Assembly (NCBI RefSeq): GCF_002846335.1
Contig: NZ_PJMQ01000001.1
Span: 5,580,001 to 5,644,000, forward strand
Origin: Janthinobacterium sp. 61
Lineage (GTDB): Bacteria > Pseudomonadota > Gammaproteobacteria > Burkholderiales > Burkholderiaceae_D
DNA length: 64,000 nt
Direction of reading: 5' to 3'
The first letter of the stretch is position 1, and each line of letters begins with the position of its first letter. Made by a program: the position numbers and the translations under genes. Shown piece by piece: positions 42,540 to 51,090 of the stretch. Below the pieces are notes generated by a model. The model did no database searches. It was given only the letters and a program-made list of their open reading frames with translations, and had not been told where the DNA came from.

Positions 42540-42626
42540 ATGCATGAACAACATGAGGCCCGGCAGGCGCCAGGCATGCCAGGCGGGGTGGTGCCGCGCC
42601 TGAACCCGAGTCAGGAGTGGTCATGA
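42540..42626 (+). CDS. 28-codon leader ORF overlapping the M24-like gene (ATGA)
   Basis: A small ORF with a good ribosome site (AAGGGAGCAGCT before the ATG) codes for 28 residues (MHEQHEARQ...NPSQEWS) and ends in TGA sharing two bases with the next gene's ATG (ATGA). It probably couples translation of the downstream gene. It has no recognisable domain and could be a chance ORF. Confidence 0.4.
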   Translation: MHEQHEARQAPGMPGGVVPRLNPSQEWS

Positions 42627-43750
42627 ACTGGCCGCTGGAAATGGAAGTGGCGCACAAGCTGGCGCAGATGCGGGGCTGGCTGGAACAGGAGCGTGCCGGT
42701 GCCGTGCGCCTGCGCGGCGTGGACTGGTTTGCGTGGGCCACGGCGGGCGCGTCGAACAGCCATAGCCATACGGCCGAGTGCGGCTGCGCGGAAGTGCTGG
42801 TGACGCGCGACGCCGCCTACATCCTGACGGACGAAGCCGAAGCCATGCGCATGCGCGACGAGGAAGTGCGCGGGCCATGGACGTGGCAAGTGTCGCCCTG
42901 GATGCAGCCGCAGTTGTATGAATTGCGCGAGCATTTCGTGCAGCATGCGGCCGGTGGTGCGCCTGTATTGTCCGACCGGGCAGGCTTGCACGAACGCAGC
43001 CTGCCCGTGGCCTTGCGCGAAGAGCGGCTGGTGCTGCTGGAATCGGAGCAGCAGCGCTATCGCCAGGTCGGTCAGCTGGCCGCCGGGGCCGCCGCCGATG
43101 CGCTGCGCCAGGCCCGCCCCGACTGGAGCGAGCAGGAACTGGCCGCCGCCTGCGTGCGCGCCCTGTGGCTGCGGGGCTTGCAGGCCGTACACGTGCTGGT
43201 CAGCGGCGAGGCGCGCCAGCACCGGTATCGGCGCGCGCCCCCGGCCCAGCTGGTGCTGGGCAGGCAAGCCGTGCTGGCCCTGTGCGCACGGCGTTTCGGC
43301 CTGTGCGCCAGTCTCAGCCGTCAACGGCGCTTCGGCCCCGCGCAGCGTCGCGTTGATGGCGCGGCGGTGGCCATGGACGATGCCGATGCCGCCATGCTGG
43401 CGCTGGAAGCGGTGGCGCTCGACGCTTGCGAAACGGGCCATACGCTGAGCATGGTGTATCACGCGCTCGACAGCGCCTACGCGTATGCAGGCCAACCCGA
43501 CGCAGTGCGCACCAGCAGGCAGGGCGGCATCCATGGCTACCTGGCGCCCGAAGTGGCGGCCGGCGCGCACACGGAAATCATCCTCAAGCGTGGCATGGCG
43601 CTGGCCTTCCACCCCAGCCTGCCCGGCAGCACGGTGGAAGACACCTTTCTGCTCGACGGCAAGCAATTGCACAACCTCACGCACGACCCGGCCTGGCCTT
43701 CGGCCGTGGTGCAGGGGCGCAGCCGGCCGCTGACACTGGCCATGGCCTGA
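42623..43750 (+). CDS. M24-like (pita-bread fold) protein lacking metal ligands
   Basis: A 375-residue soluble protein with the two-domain plan of aminopeptidase P/creatinase relatives. The N-terminal creatinase-like domain includes AEVLVTRDAAYILTDEAEAMRM. In the catalytic half the two usual metal-binding Asp residues are missing (VLALCARRFGLCASLSRQR), the His in GIHGYL remains, the first Glu is replaced by His (LAFHPSLPGS) and only the second Glu (VEDTFLL) remains. It is therefore probably a non-catalytic family member. Start at 42623 is preceded by CAGGAGTGGTC and overlaps a leader ORF. Confidence 0.7.
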   Translation: MNWPLEMEVAHKLAQMRGWLEQERAGAVRLRGVDWFAWATAGASNSHSHTAECGCAEVLVTRDAAYILTDEAEAMRMRDEEVRGPWTWQVSPWMQPQLYELREHFVQHAAGGAPVLSDRAGLHERSLPVALREERLVLLESEQQRYRQVGQLAAGAAADALRQARPDWSEQELAAACVRALWLRGLQAVHVLVSGEARQHRYRRAPPAQLVLGRQAVLALCARRFGLCASLSRQRRFGPAQRRVDGAAVAMDDADAAMLALEAVALDACETGHTLSMVYHALDSAYAYAGQPDAVRTSRQGGIHGYLAPEVAAGAHTEIILKRGMALAFHPSLPGSTVEDTFLLDGKQLHNLTHDPAWPSAVVQGRSRPLTLAMA

Positions 43751-44216
43751 TGCGGCCATGTGCGCAGCGGCAAGCATCGGCAAGCCCCGGCATCGATCAA
43801 TAGCGCTGCATCATGCCTTTTGCATGCTGACCCGGTCGTCGATCTGGAAGGCGAACCGGGTATTTTGCGTGAAGGTGCGCGTCGTGCCGTCGTCCAGGTG
43901 CAAGGTGACGCGGTACAGCCCATGCCCGCCACCCCCTGCGTGCTGCCGCCCGCGTGCATGCCAGGCAGGTCGGCAGCAGCGTTGTTTTCAATCTCAGCTT
44001 GGTCTGCTCATGGTCGAACACGCAGGATCGTCACCTGCGCTGATACGGATGGCAGCGATTGCTACATGAAGAGCATGGCGGCGCAGGGATGTTCGGCAGC
44101 CGTCATGAGCGATTGAGCTAGATCAAGCGTCTCATTGCTGTGCTTGGTATAAACGATGCTGGTAATCACTAGGTCGTGTGCCTGCACGTTTCCTCACTGT
44201 TGATTCGGGAGAAAAA
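43751..44216. other. Intergenic region with a gene remnant
   Basis: This 466-bp gap holds a minus-strand coding remnant (43811-43987) and otherwise no supported feature. The right part (44040-44216) is the upstream region of the small gene at 44217. Confidence 0.4.
43811..43987 (-). pseudogene. C-terminal remnant with LDDG-TRTFTQ motif
   Basis: On the minus strand a frame with no usable start reads GGGGHGLYRVTLHLDDG, then TTRTFTQNTRFAFQIDDRV to a stop at 43811. This pattern (strand, LDDG turn, T-x-T-F-x-Q, DRV) resembles the C-terminus of small glycine-rich outer-membrane proteins such as SlyB relatives. The frame opens at a TGA (43988-43990). I read it as a decayed or frameshifted gene. Confidence 0.35.
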
Positions 44217-44495
44217 ATGTCATCTGGTCCTACCGCAAAACTGATCGATGAGTTGGTGCTGGCCGTAGTCGGCACCGCGCGCGATGCCCGTGCGCGCCAT
44301 GTACTGGCCCAGGCCTTGCATGGTCTGGTGCGGCTGGCGCGTTCGGAGCACTTGCTGGACATGCAGCGTGATGCTGCACGCGCCGTGAGCGCCGGCAGCC
44401 GGCGCGAGACGCGCGCCCTGATGCGGCGCCTGGGCACGCGCAGCCAGGGGCAGTTGCCGCTGGCATTGCAGGATTGCGAAGCGGACCGTGCCTGA
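44217..44495 (+). CDS. Hypothetical small helical protein
   Basis: A 92-residue basic protein, helical throughout (KLIDELVLAVVGTARDARARHVLAQALHGLVRLARSEHLL), ending in an Arg-rich region. The start follows GGGAGAAAAA. No family is recognised. It is convergent with the VanZ gene, 20 bp away. The pattern suggests coding, but function is unknown. Confidence 0.55.
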   Translation: MSSGPTAKLIDELVLAVVGTARDARARHVLAQALHGLVRLARSEHLLDMQRDAARAVSAGSRRETRALMRRLGTRSQGQLPLALQDCEADRA

Positions 44496-44515
44496 CTGGC
44501 TGGCATTGCCCCAGT

Positions 44516-44941
44516 TCAGGTTCCAGGCTGCGCTGCGTCCTTGCCGAGGGCGGCGACGACCATTTTTGGCCAGAGGAAACACAGAGGCAGGCAGACCGCC
44601 GCTGCGGCCGTGATATCGACCACCCAGTCGCTGACGGCGCCATGGCGGTAAGGCAGGAAACTCTGGATGAATTCGTCCAGCGCGCCCATAACCGCCACCA
44701 TCAGCACCGACAGCAGCGCCCGGCGGGTCATGCCGCCGCCCATGCCGCTGAACAGGATCAGGGCCAGCACGCCGTAGCCGAAGGAATGCAGTACGCCGCC
44801 CGAGGCATATTGGCCCACGTCAGCGCGCATGCCGGGTATGTCGCCGATCAGAATCACCAGCGAGTACAACACCAGGGCCGTGCGGTAGCGCAGGCGTGCG
44901 TGGCGGTCGGCAAAACAGAGTTCAAGCAAGGGTGCAGGCAT
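44516..44941 (-). CDS. VanZ-family membrane protein
   Basis: A 141-residue inner-membrane protein with four predicted helices. The conserved VanZ block DEFIQSFLPYRHGAVSDWVVDITAA lies near residues 88-112, and a Ser/His-containing segment (GGVLHSFGYGVLALIL) precedes it. VanZ proteins are linked to teicoplanin resistance in Gram-positive bacteria, but most homologues in Proteobacteria have no known role. It has no van genes nearby. Start at 44941 gives the expected N-terminus. Confidence 0.85.
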   Translation of the reverse strand: MPAPLLELCFADRHARLRYRTALVLYSLVILIGDIPGMRADVGQYASGGVLHSFGYGVLALILFSGMGGGMTRRALLSVLMVAVMGALDEFIQSFLPYRHGAVSDWVVDITAAAAVCLPLCFLWPKMVVAALGKDAAQPGT

Positions 44942-45027
44942 GATGCGTCAGGACGGTGGAAAGGCAGTCACAATATCATGTGCATGGCGGAACCTTGTGT
45001 TTTTGCGCAGGAGCTTGTCTTGCAGGC

Positions 45028-45055
45028 AAAAAAAAGGCCCGCGGGGACGCGGGCC
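45028..45055 (-). terminator. Minus-strand terminator 1
   Basis: GGCCCGCG (45036-45043) and CGCGGGCC (45048-45055) form an 8-bp stem, with seven or more T following on the minus strand. Confidence 0.75.
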
Positions 45056-45334
45056 AAAAACCCAAATGAGTGGGTCAAGAGTTGAGAGTTGCTCGGTACT
45101 TACCATGTCGCGCACCTTGCCGGTGCCCGCCACGGTCATGAAAGGGGAGTGGTGTGCCATCGCAGCACACCTGTCTGTAGTCAGGCATATCGGTTGCCTG
45201 TACAGCAGATGAAGCAAGTATAGGGGGCGAACATGACGGGCTGATGACACGCCGCAACATTTTTTTGCGACAGGCAGAATGACTGGAAAGATTGGGTGGC
45301 ATGGCAAGAATGGCCATGTTTCATGAGTGACAGC

Positions 45335-45365
45335 AAAAAAAAAGCCCGCTGGTGAAAGCGGGCTT
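45335..45365 (-). terminator. Minus-strand terminator 2
   Basis: AAGCCCGCT (45342-45350) and AGCGGGCTT (45357-45365) form a 9-bp stem, with eight or more T following on the minus strand. It lies 124 bp downstream of the SDR gene at 45489 and probably ends its transcript. Confidence 0.8.
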
Positions 45366-45488
45366 AAAACTATTTTCTTGGAGGAGAATAGTGGAGACAG
45401 GTGCATTATGCTGCGTTGCACGATATGTGTCTAATGATCTTTTTAGATATGCGTTATTATTTTTTTATATAACTCCCTTGTTTCCCTC

Positions 45489-46253
45489 TCACTCCTTCAC
45501 GGCCACCGTGTAGTTGAGCGCCATGCGTCCGCCATCGACATAGATGGTCTGGCCCGTCATGTAGGTGGCGTCGTCGCTGGCCAGGAAGGCGGCGATGCCG
45601 GCCACTTCTTCCGGCTCGCCGCAGCGGCCCAACGGCGTGCGCGACAAAATCGTGTGGCGCGCATGCGGGCTGGACAATACCGCCTGCTTGGCCAGTTCCG
45701 TCAGGATGGTGCCCGGCCCGATGCCGTTGACGCGCACGCCATGCGGCGCCAGGTTCAGGGCCATGACCTTGGTCAGCTGGTTGATCGCGCCTTTCGACAC
45801 CACATAGGGCACTTGATTCGGGATCGCCAATTCCGCATTCACGCTGGACATGTTGATGATGCAGCCGCTGTTGCGCTTGACCATCTCGCGCGCTACGGCC
45901 TGGCCGCACAGGAACATCGATTTCAGGTTGATGCGCATGACCCTGTCGAAATCGTCTTCGCAGACATCGAGGAAATCGGCCGCGTGCGTGACGCCCGCAT
46001 TGTTGATGAGGATATCGATGTGGCCGAACTGGGCCAGAGTTTCCTTCAGCATGGCATCGACGTCTGCCTTCTGGCTCACGTCGGCGCAAAAGAAGCGCGC
46101 TTGCGGGCCGAGGGCGGCCGCTGCCTGCGCGCCTTCTTCCTTGATGTCGACCAGCATCACTTGCGCCCCTTCGGCGATCAGGCGGGTGGCGCACGCCAGG
46201 CCGATGCCTTGCGTGGCCCCCGTGACGATGGCGGTTTGATTGATCAGTTTCAT
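45489..46253 (-). CDS. SDR-family NAD(P)-dependent oxidoreductase
   Basis: A 254-residue short-chain dehydrogenase. The cofactor motif is TGATQGIG (11-18), followed by NNAG, the catalytic Ser in NMSSVNAE, and YVVSK as the active YxxxK. D-rich VMLVDIKEEG after strand 2 indicates NAD rather than NADP. It resembles 3-oxoacyl-ACP reductase/glucose dehydrogenase-like enzymes, and the substrate is unknown. The start is preceded by GGAGACCGC on the minus strand. It ends before a terminator. Confidence 0.9.
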   Translation of the reverse strand: MKLINQTAIVTGATQGIGLACATRLIAEGAQVMLVDIKEEGAQAAAALGPQARFFCADVSQKADVDAMLKETLAQFGHIDILINNAGVTHAADFLDVCEDDFDRVMRINLKSMFLCGQAVAREMVKRNSGCIINMSSVNAELAIPNQVPYVVSKGAINQLTKVMALNLAPHGVRVNGIGPGTILTELAKQAVLSSPHARHTILSRTPLGRCGEPEEVAGIAAFLASDDATYMTGQTIYVDGGRMALNYTVAVKE

Positions 46254-46328
46254 GCGGTCTCCTCGGCGGTATTAGGGGCCGCGCCCAGCTCGCGCGGCAA
46301 TGGGCAGATTTTAATCCCTGGGCAGGAA

Positions 46329-46850
46329 TTAGAGGAGGATGGGTTCGTTCGGTAACTGGTTGCCACGCGTGCCGCTGGCGGGGAAGTGGCTTTGCAACAA
46401 GGTATTCAGCTGCTGCAAGGCATCGAGCGTACTATCATGGAAATTACCCTCCTTGAAGCCTCCCGTCATGATGCGGCACACGGCTTGCCACTGTTCCGGC
46501 GTGACGCGCCGGCCCACGTTGCGGTCGGCCACGATATCGACCTGGTGTTCGGCCAGGTTGATATAGATCAGTACACCAACGTTATCTTCCGTATCCCATA
46601 CACCATACTGGGCGAACAGTTCGCGTGCCCGCTCGCGGTTGCTCACGCCCTGGTAGGCCATGCCGGGTGTCAGGGCCGCCTCAACGATCAGGCGTACTTC
46701 CGCCTGGTGCATCGCCTCACCGTCGGCAATCGTCGTTTCGATGGCTTTCAGCGTGCGTTCAGGAAATGCCTGGCGCGCCGTTGCCGGCGTGCCGCGCAAA
46801 TGCTTCAAGGCGCGTCCGCAGCGCTGTCCAAAGGTCAGTTGTTTCGTCAT
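46329..46850 (-). CDS. TPM-domain protein without signal peptide
   Basis: A 173-residue protein with a TPM (YgcG-like) domain: PERTLKAIETTIADGEAMHQAEVRLIVEAAL, then WDTEDNVGVLIYINLAEHQVDIVADR. The ATG at 46850 shares a base with the preceding gene's stop (TAATG), so translation is coupled, and GGGAGA lies just upstream. A TTG two codons earlier is possible but less likely. With the LemA and TPM genes upstream it forms a three-gene operon of envelope-associated function. Confidence 0.85.
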   Translation of the reverse strand: MTKQLTFGQRCGRALKHLRGTPATARQAFPERTLKAIETTIADGEAMHQAEVRLIVEAALTPGMAYQGVSNRERARELFAQYGVWDTEDNVGVLIYINLAEHQVDIVADRNVGRRVTPEQWQAVCRIMTGGFKEGNFHDSTLDALQQLNTLLQSHFPASGTRGNQLPNEPILL

Positions 46851-47683
46851 TACCAATCTCCCGAGGCGCCGCCGCCGTCAAAACCGCCGCCGCCGCCACC
46901 GAAACCACCGCCGCCACCGCCACCGCCAAATCCGCCACCGCCGCCGAAGCCGCCGCCGCCACGGTTGTTCAGCGCCTGGCTGAGGATGCTGCCCAGCACG
47001 ACGCCCGTGGCGCCGCTGGACCAGTTGCTGCCGCGCTGCAGCCGCGTAGGTCCGCCGCGCGAGCGGAATACGGTCAGCAAGACGAGAAAGCCGAAGAACA
47101 GCAGCGGCAGCCAGAAGGTCAGGCCGCCCGCTTCCACGGTGGCCGGAGCCTTCTGCTGTGCGGGGGCGGGGAATTGCTCCTGGTTCAGCAGGGTGGCAAT
47201 CGCGCCAATACCAGCGACCAGGCCACCGTAATAGTCATTTTGCTTGAAATGGGGCGCGATCACGTCCTGCAGGATGCGTTTCGATTGCGCATCCGTCAGC
47301 ACGCCCTGCACGCCGCGCCCCGCTTCGATACGCAGGCGGCGCAGGGACGATGGATTGTCTTTCGCCACCATCAGCAACACGCCGTCATCGACGCCCTTGC
47401 GGCCCAGCTTCCAGGCATCCGTCACGCGGATGCTGTATTGCTCGATGGCTTCCGGTTCCGTGCTCTTGACCAGCAGTACGGCGATCTGGCTGCCCGTCTT
47501 GGCTTCGTAGTCGGCCAGCACGCCTTCCAACGCCGCTTTCTGCTTGGCGTCGAGCATGCCGGCGTTATCCGTCACGCGCGCCGCCAGCGGCGGCACGGCT
47601 TGCAAGCCCTGTGCGCTGGCGGGCAGGCTGGCGCACAGCAGCAGTGCCATCGCCAGCGCTGCCAGAGAAGACCAGGCTTTCAT
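46850..47683 (-). CDS. TPM-domain membrane protein (YgcG-like) with Gly-rich tail
   Basis: A 277-residue exported protein. A signal peptide ends near ASAQ (residue about 25), followed by the TPM domain (VTDNAGMLDAKQKAALEGVLADYEAKTGSQIAVLLV, DDGVLLMVAKDN, IEAGRGVQGVLTDAQ), then a membrane helix (FWLPLLFFGFLVLLTVF) and a tail rich in Gly and Phe ending in GGGASGDW. The tail is a run of GGGGFGG-type repeats. It is the middle gene of the LemA-TPM-TPM operon and shares TAATG with the next gene. Confidence 0.9.
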   Translation of the reverse strand: MKAWSSLAALAMALLLCASLPASAQGLQAVPPLAARVTDNAGMLDAKQKAALEGVLADYEAKTGSQIAVLLVKSTEPEAIEQYSIRVTDAWKLGRKGVDDGVLLMVAKDNPSSLRRLRIEAGRGVQGVLTDAQSKRILQDVIAPHFKQNDYYGGLVAGIGAIATLLNQEQFPAPAQQKAPATVEAGGLTFWLPLLFFGFLVLLTVFRSRGGPTRLQRGSNWSSGATGVVLGSILSQALNNRGGGGFGGGGGFGGGGGGGGFGGGGGGFDGGGASGDW

Positions 47684-47684
47684 C

Positions 47685-48299
47685 TTATTTGCCGAAGTTG
47701 ACGGTTGGCGCGGTCGAAATGGATTTTTCGTTTTCCACCGTGAACGAAGGCTTGACCTTGTAGCCGAACATCATGGCCGTCAGGTTGTTCGGGAAGCTGC
47801 GCGCATGCACGTTGTAATCTTGCACGGCAACGATGTAACGCTGGCGCGCCACGGTGATGCGGTTTTCCGTGCCTTCCAGCTGCGACTGCAAGTCGCGAAA
47901 GCTCGTATCGGCCTTCAAGTCAGGATACTTCTCGGACACCACCATCAGGCGCGACAGGGCCGACGACAGCTGTCCCTGCACTTGCTGGAATTTTTCGAAC
48001 GCGGCCGGGTCGTTCAGCACTTCGGGCGTGATCTGGAAACTGGTGGCGGCGGCGCGCGCCTTGGTCACCGCTTCCAGCGTTTCTCGCTCGTGCGTGGCAT
48101 AGCCCTTGACGGTATTCACCAGGTTGGGGATCAGGTCGGCACGGCGCTGGTACTGGTTGACCACTTCGCCCCAGGCGGCCTTGGTCGCTTCGTCCTTGGT
48201 CTGGAAGTCGTTGTAGCCGCAGCCCGTCAGGATACCGGCCAGGACGGTAACGCTCAGCGCCAGGCGCAGCCATTTGGTGAATTGATTGGTGATTTGCAT
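47685..48299 (-). CDS. LemA-family lipoprotein
   Basis: A 204-residue protein with a signal peptide ending in the lipobox LTGC (Cys at residue 27), so it is likely a lipoprotein. The LemA core has VVNQYQRRADLIPNLVNTVKGYATHERETLEAV and the later NLTAMMFGYKVKPSF. LemA is a helical membrane-associated protein of unclear role, usually paired with TPM proteins, as here. It is the first gene of the operon, and the next gene begins one base after its stop. Confidence 0.92.
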   Translation of the reverse strand: MQITNQFTKWLRLALSVTVLAGILTGCGYNDFQTKDEATKAAWGEVVNQYQRRADLIPNLVNTVKGYATHERETLEAVTKARAAATSFQITPEVLNDPAAFEKFQQVQGQLSSALSRLMVVSEKYPDLKADTSFRDLQSQLEGTENRITVARQRYIVAVQDYNVHARSFPNNLTAMMFGYKVKPSFTVENEKSISTAPTVNFGK

Positions 48300-48467
48300 G
48301 ATGGGTTCCGTGCAGAGTAAAAGGGATGAGGCAAATATACCTGAAACGGCCCGGGATGTCGGTTTAATAAGCGCAGGCCGCCGCCCCTGGGGGGCTGTCT
48401 CCTGTCTTGTAAGGCCCGCGCCGCGTTACAATATGGGGTTTGCAACTGAATATAGAGAAGGTGTGCC

Positions 48468-49301
48468 GTGAATTTCATCAATAAATTATCCGCCGCATGG
48501 ACGGCCAATAATTCCCTGCTGTGCGTGGGACTGGACCCCGACCTGGCGAAACTGCCGGCCGAACTGCGCGACTTGCCCGATGGAATCACCACCTTTTGCA
48601 CGCGCATCATCGACGCCACGGCCGACCTGGCCTGCGCCTTCAAGCCGCAGATCGCGTATTTCGGCGCGCTGGGCGCGGAAAAGCAGCTGGAAGACATCTG
48701 CCGCTACGTGCGCGAGAATTACCCGCATATCCCGCTGATCCTCGACGCGAAACGGGGCGACATCGGCGCCACGGCCACGCAATACGCGCGCGAAGCGTTC
48801 GAGCGCTACGGCGCCGACGCCGTCACCGTGAATCCCTACATGGGCGAGGATTCGCTCGATCCCTACCTGGCGTGGAAAGACCGCGGCGTGATCATCCTGT
48901 GCCGCACCTCGAACCCGGGCGGCTCGGATCTGCAATTCCTCGACACGGACGGCGTGCCCCTGTACCAGCGCGTGGCGCGCCTGGTGGCCGAGAAATGGAA
49001 CAAGAACGGCCAGTGCGCGCTCGTCGTCGGCGCCACCTTCCCTGAAGAACTGGCGCAAGTACGCGCCATCGTGGGCGACATGCCGCTGCTGGTGCCCGGC
49101 ATCGGCGCCCAAGGCGGAGATATTGCCGCCACCGTCGGCGCGGGCCAGACGGCGAACGGCATGGGCATGATGATCAGCTCTTCGCGCGCCATCATCTACG
49201 CCACGCCGCAAGCGGGCGAAGACTTCGCCGATGCGGCGCGCCGCGTGGCAATCGAAACGCGCGATGCCATCAATCAACACCGCGCGTCTGATGGTGTCTG
49301 A
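48468..49301 (+). CDS. pyrF: Orotidine 5'-phosphate decarboxylase (long type)
   Basis: A 277-residue enzyme making UMP from OMP, the last step of pyrimidine synthesis. The catalytic block is [11 protein letters not shown] with K95, preceded by GLDPDL (residues 21-26) and followed by [13 protein letters not shown] and [10 protein letters not shown]. The length matches the long PyrF type 2 found in Proteobacteria and Actinobacteria. It starts at the GTG at 48468, preceded by GAAGGTGTGCC. A TACAAT box at 48426-48431 could be its -10. A copy of its 3' end recurs 82 bp downstream. Confidence 0.93.
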   Translation: MNFINKLSAAWTANNSLLCVGLDPDLAKLPAELRDLPDGITTFCTRIIDATADLACAFKPQIAYFGALGAEKQLEDICRYVRENYPHIPLILDAKRGDIGATATQYAREAFERYGADAVTVNPYMGEDSLDPYLAWKDRGVIILCRTSNPGGSDLQFLDTDGVPLYQRVARLVAEKWNKNGQCALVVGATFPEELAQVRAIVGDMPLLVPGIGAQGGDIAATVGAGQTANGMGMMISSSRAIIYATPQAGEDFADAARRVAIETRDAINQHRASDGV

Positions 49302-49307
49302 CATAAG

Positions 49308-49475
49308 CTACTGCGCGTCGCGATTTGCGGCCGGCGATGCTCACTGTGCGATCAATCAACACCGCGCAGCGTAGGTCGGATTAGCGGCGTAGCCGCGTAA
49401 TCGGACACCAGCACGCTCGGGCCAACAATGTTGTCGGATTACGCGGGGCTTTGCCCCGCTAATCCGACCTACCCG
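49308..49475. repeat. Repeat cluster after pyrF (dispersed repeat, pyrF-tail copy, REP pair)
   Basis: In order: copy 2 of the dispersed repeat (49308-49349), a 17-bp copy of the pyrF 3' end (49351-49367, source 49269-49285), a plus-oriented REP (49370-49406) and a minus-oriented REP (49431-49472) with an outer CAATGTTGTCGG arm. It separates convergent pyrF and sbcB. Confidence 0.75.
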
Positions 49476-49485
49476 GCCTGGTCCT

Positions 49486-50934
49486 TCAGTCGCGCATGGG
49501 CGCCACCATCTCCGCATAGTCGTACAGCTCACCGAGAATCTCTTCTCCCCGCTCATCCACGGACTCCGACAGCACGTCGATTTCCGTAAACAGCATCTCG
49601 ATGGTGCGGGCGCCGCCGTCGCCGTCGAACAATCGGGCGGCGCGGTGCTGTTCCCAGCGCAGGCTTTCCGCTTCGCTCAGGGTTTGCGGGAAATTGCGGG
49701 CGCGGTAGCGGAACAGCAATTCCTGCAAGCGTTCGTCGGCAAACGAGGGGCGGGCCGTGGCCAGCTTGGCCGGCGTATCGCGGCGCAGGGATTCGAGCAG
49801 GCGGCGGTCGTCGTTGCTGACGAAACCATTGTACAAATCTTCATCCACATCCAGGGCGACATTCGCGCCCGGGCGCTGGAACACTTCGGCCCAGATCGCC
49901 TCCATGTTCGGCGCCGTGGCGGCCAGCTGCGCGTTGGCGCGCGCCGCTTCCACATCGATGCCCCATTGCGCGGCCATGGCGGGCGACAGGGTTTTCAGGT
50001 TGCCGACCAGCATGGGCGACTTGTTCAGGTGCACGCTTTTCACGGGCAGGCGCGTCATGCCTTCCGGCATGGCCTCCTTGCGCGTGAACAAACGCGTACG
50101 GATGGTGTCGGCATCCAGATTGAACAGTTCGCGCGGATCGTAGGCGCAGTCCCAGACGAGAATTTCATTTTTATTGCTCGGGTGCGTGGCCAGCGGCCAG
50201 ACGATGCCCAGGCAGCCCCGTTCGGCGGGGAACATGCCGGACACGTGCAGGAAGGGCTGGCGCTCGCCGGCGGCCAGGTGCATGCCCATTTCACTGGCGA
50301 CCCTGTCTTTCTTGTGCAGGGCCAGGCAGAATTCGAACAGTTTCGGCTGCCTTTCACGGATCAGGCGGGCCAGGGCGATGGTGGCGCGCACGTCGGACAG
50401 CGCATCATGCGCCGCTTCGTGGGCCAGGCCATTGGCCTTGCTCAAGTGTTCCAGCCTGAAACTGGTCTGGCCATCGTCGCGCTTCGGCCATTGAATGCCT
50501 TCCGGGCGCAGCGCGTGCGTCATGCGCACCACGTCGAGAATGTCCCAACGGCCGCAATGGTTCTTCCATTCGCGCGCATACGGGTCGATCAGGTTGCGCC
50601 AGAACAGGAAACGCGTGACTTCATCATCGAAACGGATGGTGTTGTAGCCCACGCCGATGGTGCCCGGTTCCGAAAAGGCCGCTTCGATGGTGGCGGCGAA
50701 CTGGTGTTCGGGCACGCCCAGCTGCAAGCATTGCTGCGGCGTGATGCCCGTGATCAGGCACGATTGCGGGTCGGGCAGGAAGTCATTTGCAGGCTGGCAA
50801 TACAGCATGATCGGGTCGCCGATCTCGTTCAGGTCGGCATCCGTGCGGATGGCTGCGAACTGGGCCGGACGGTCGCGGCGCGGCTGGGCGCCAAAGGTTT
50901 CGTAGTCGTGCCAAAGGAAAGTCTGGGTAGTCAT
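49486..50934 (-). CDS. sbcB: Exodeoxyribonuclease I
   Basis: A 482-residue DnaQ-type 3'-5' exonuclease acting on single-stranded DNA in recombination and mismatch repair. The start at 50934 gives MTTQTFLWHDYETFGAQPRRDRPAQFAAIRTD, matching the family's ExoI motif (D-x-E with D and E in HDYETFG). Exo II is VGYNTIRFDDEV, and Exo III is HEAAHDALSDVRATIALA with catalytic His and Asp. The SH3-like and C-terminal domains follow (WAEVFQRPG..., RYRARNFPQTL). The length agrees with E. coli SbcB (475). Confidence 0.95.
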   Translation of the reverse strand: MTTQTFLWHDYETFGAQPRRDRPAQFAAIRTDADLNEIGDPIMLYCQPANDFLPDPQSCLITGITPQQCLQLGVPEHQFAATIEAAFSEPGTIGVGYNTIRFDDEVTRFLFWRNLIDPYAREWKNHCGRWDILDVVRMTHALRPEGIQWPKRDDGQTSFRLEHLSKANGLAHEAAHDALSDVRATIALARLIRERQPKLFEFCLALHKKDRVASEMGMHLAAGERQPFLHVSGMFPAERGCLGIVWPLATHPSNKNEILVWDCAYDPRELFNLDADTIRTRLFTRKEAMPEGMTRLPVKSVHLNKSPMLVGNLKTLSPAMAAQWGIDVEAARANAQLAATAPNMEAIWAEVFQRPGANVALDVDEDLYNGFVSNDDRRLLESLRRDTPAKLATARPSFADERLQELLFRYRARNFPQTLSEAESLRWEQHRAARLFDGDGGARTIEMLFTEIDVLSESVDERGEEILGELYDYAEMVAPMRD

Positions 50935-51090
50935 TGATGGTCGTTGATGGTCGTTGCTTAATTGGTTATCCGGGCCGCTAAAAGTGCCACTGCTACAGTT
51001 TTCTGAAAACCTGCCGATACTACACGAGAGCATGGTCATCATTGCGTTTCCCGCATGGTGGCATATATTGCCCGTTCAAGGAGGTCTATC

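Larger units (their letters stand above)
44942..45488. other. Intergenic region with two minus-strand terminators
   Basis: A 547-bp gap. Terminators at 45036-45055 and 45342-45365 both point leftward, with about 290 bp between them. The intervening minus strand could encode a small RNA, or a 37-codon ORF (45075-45188, MPDYRQVCCDG..., stop 20 bp before the hairpin). No known RNA family was recognised. Confidence 0.4.
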
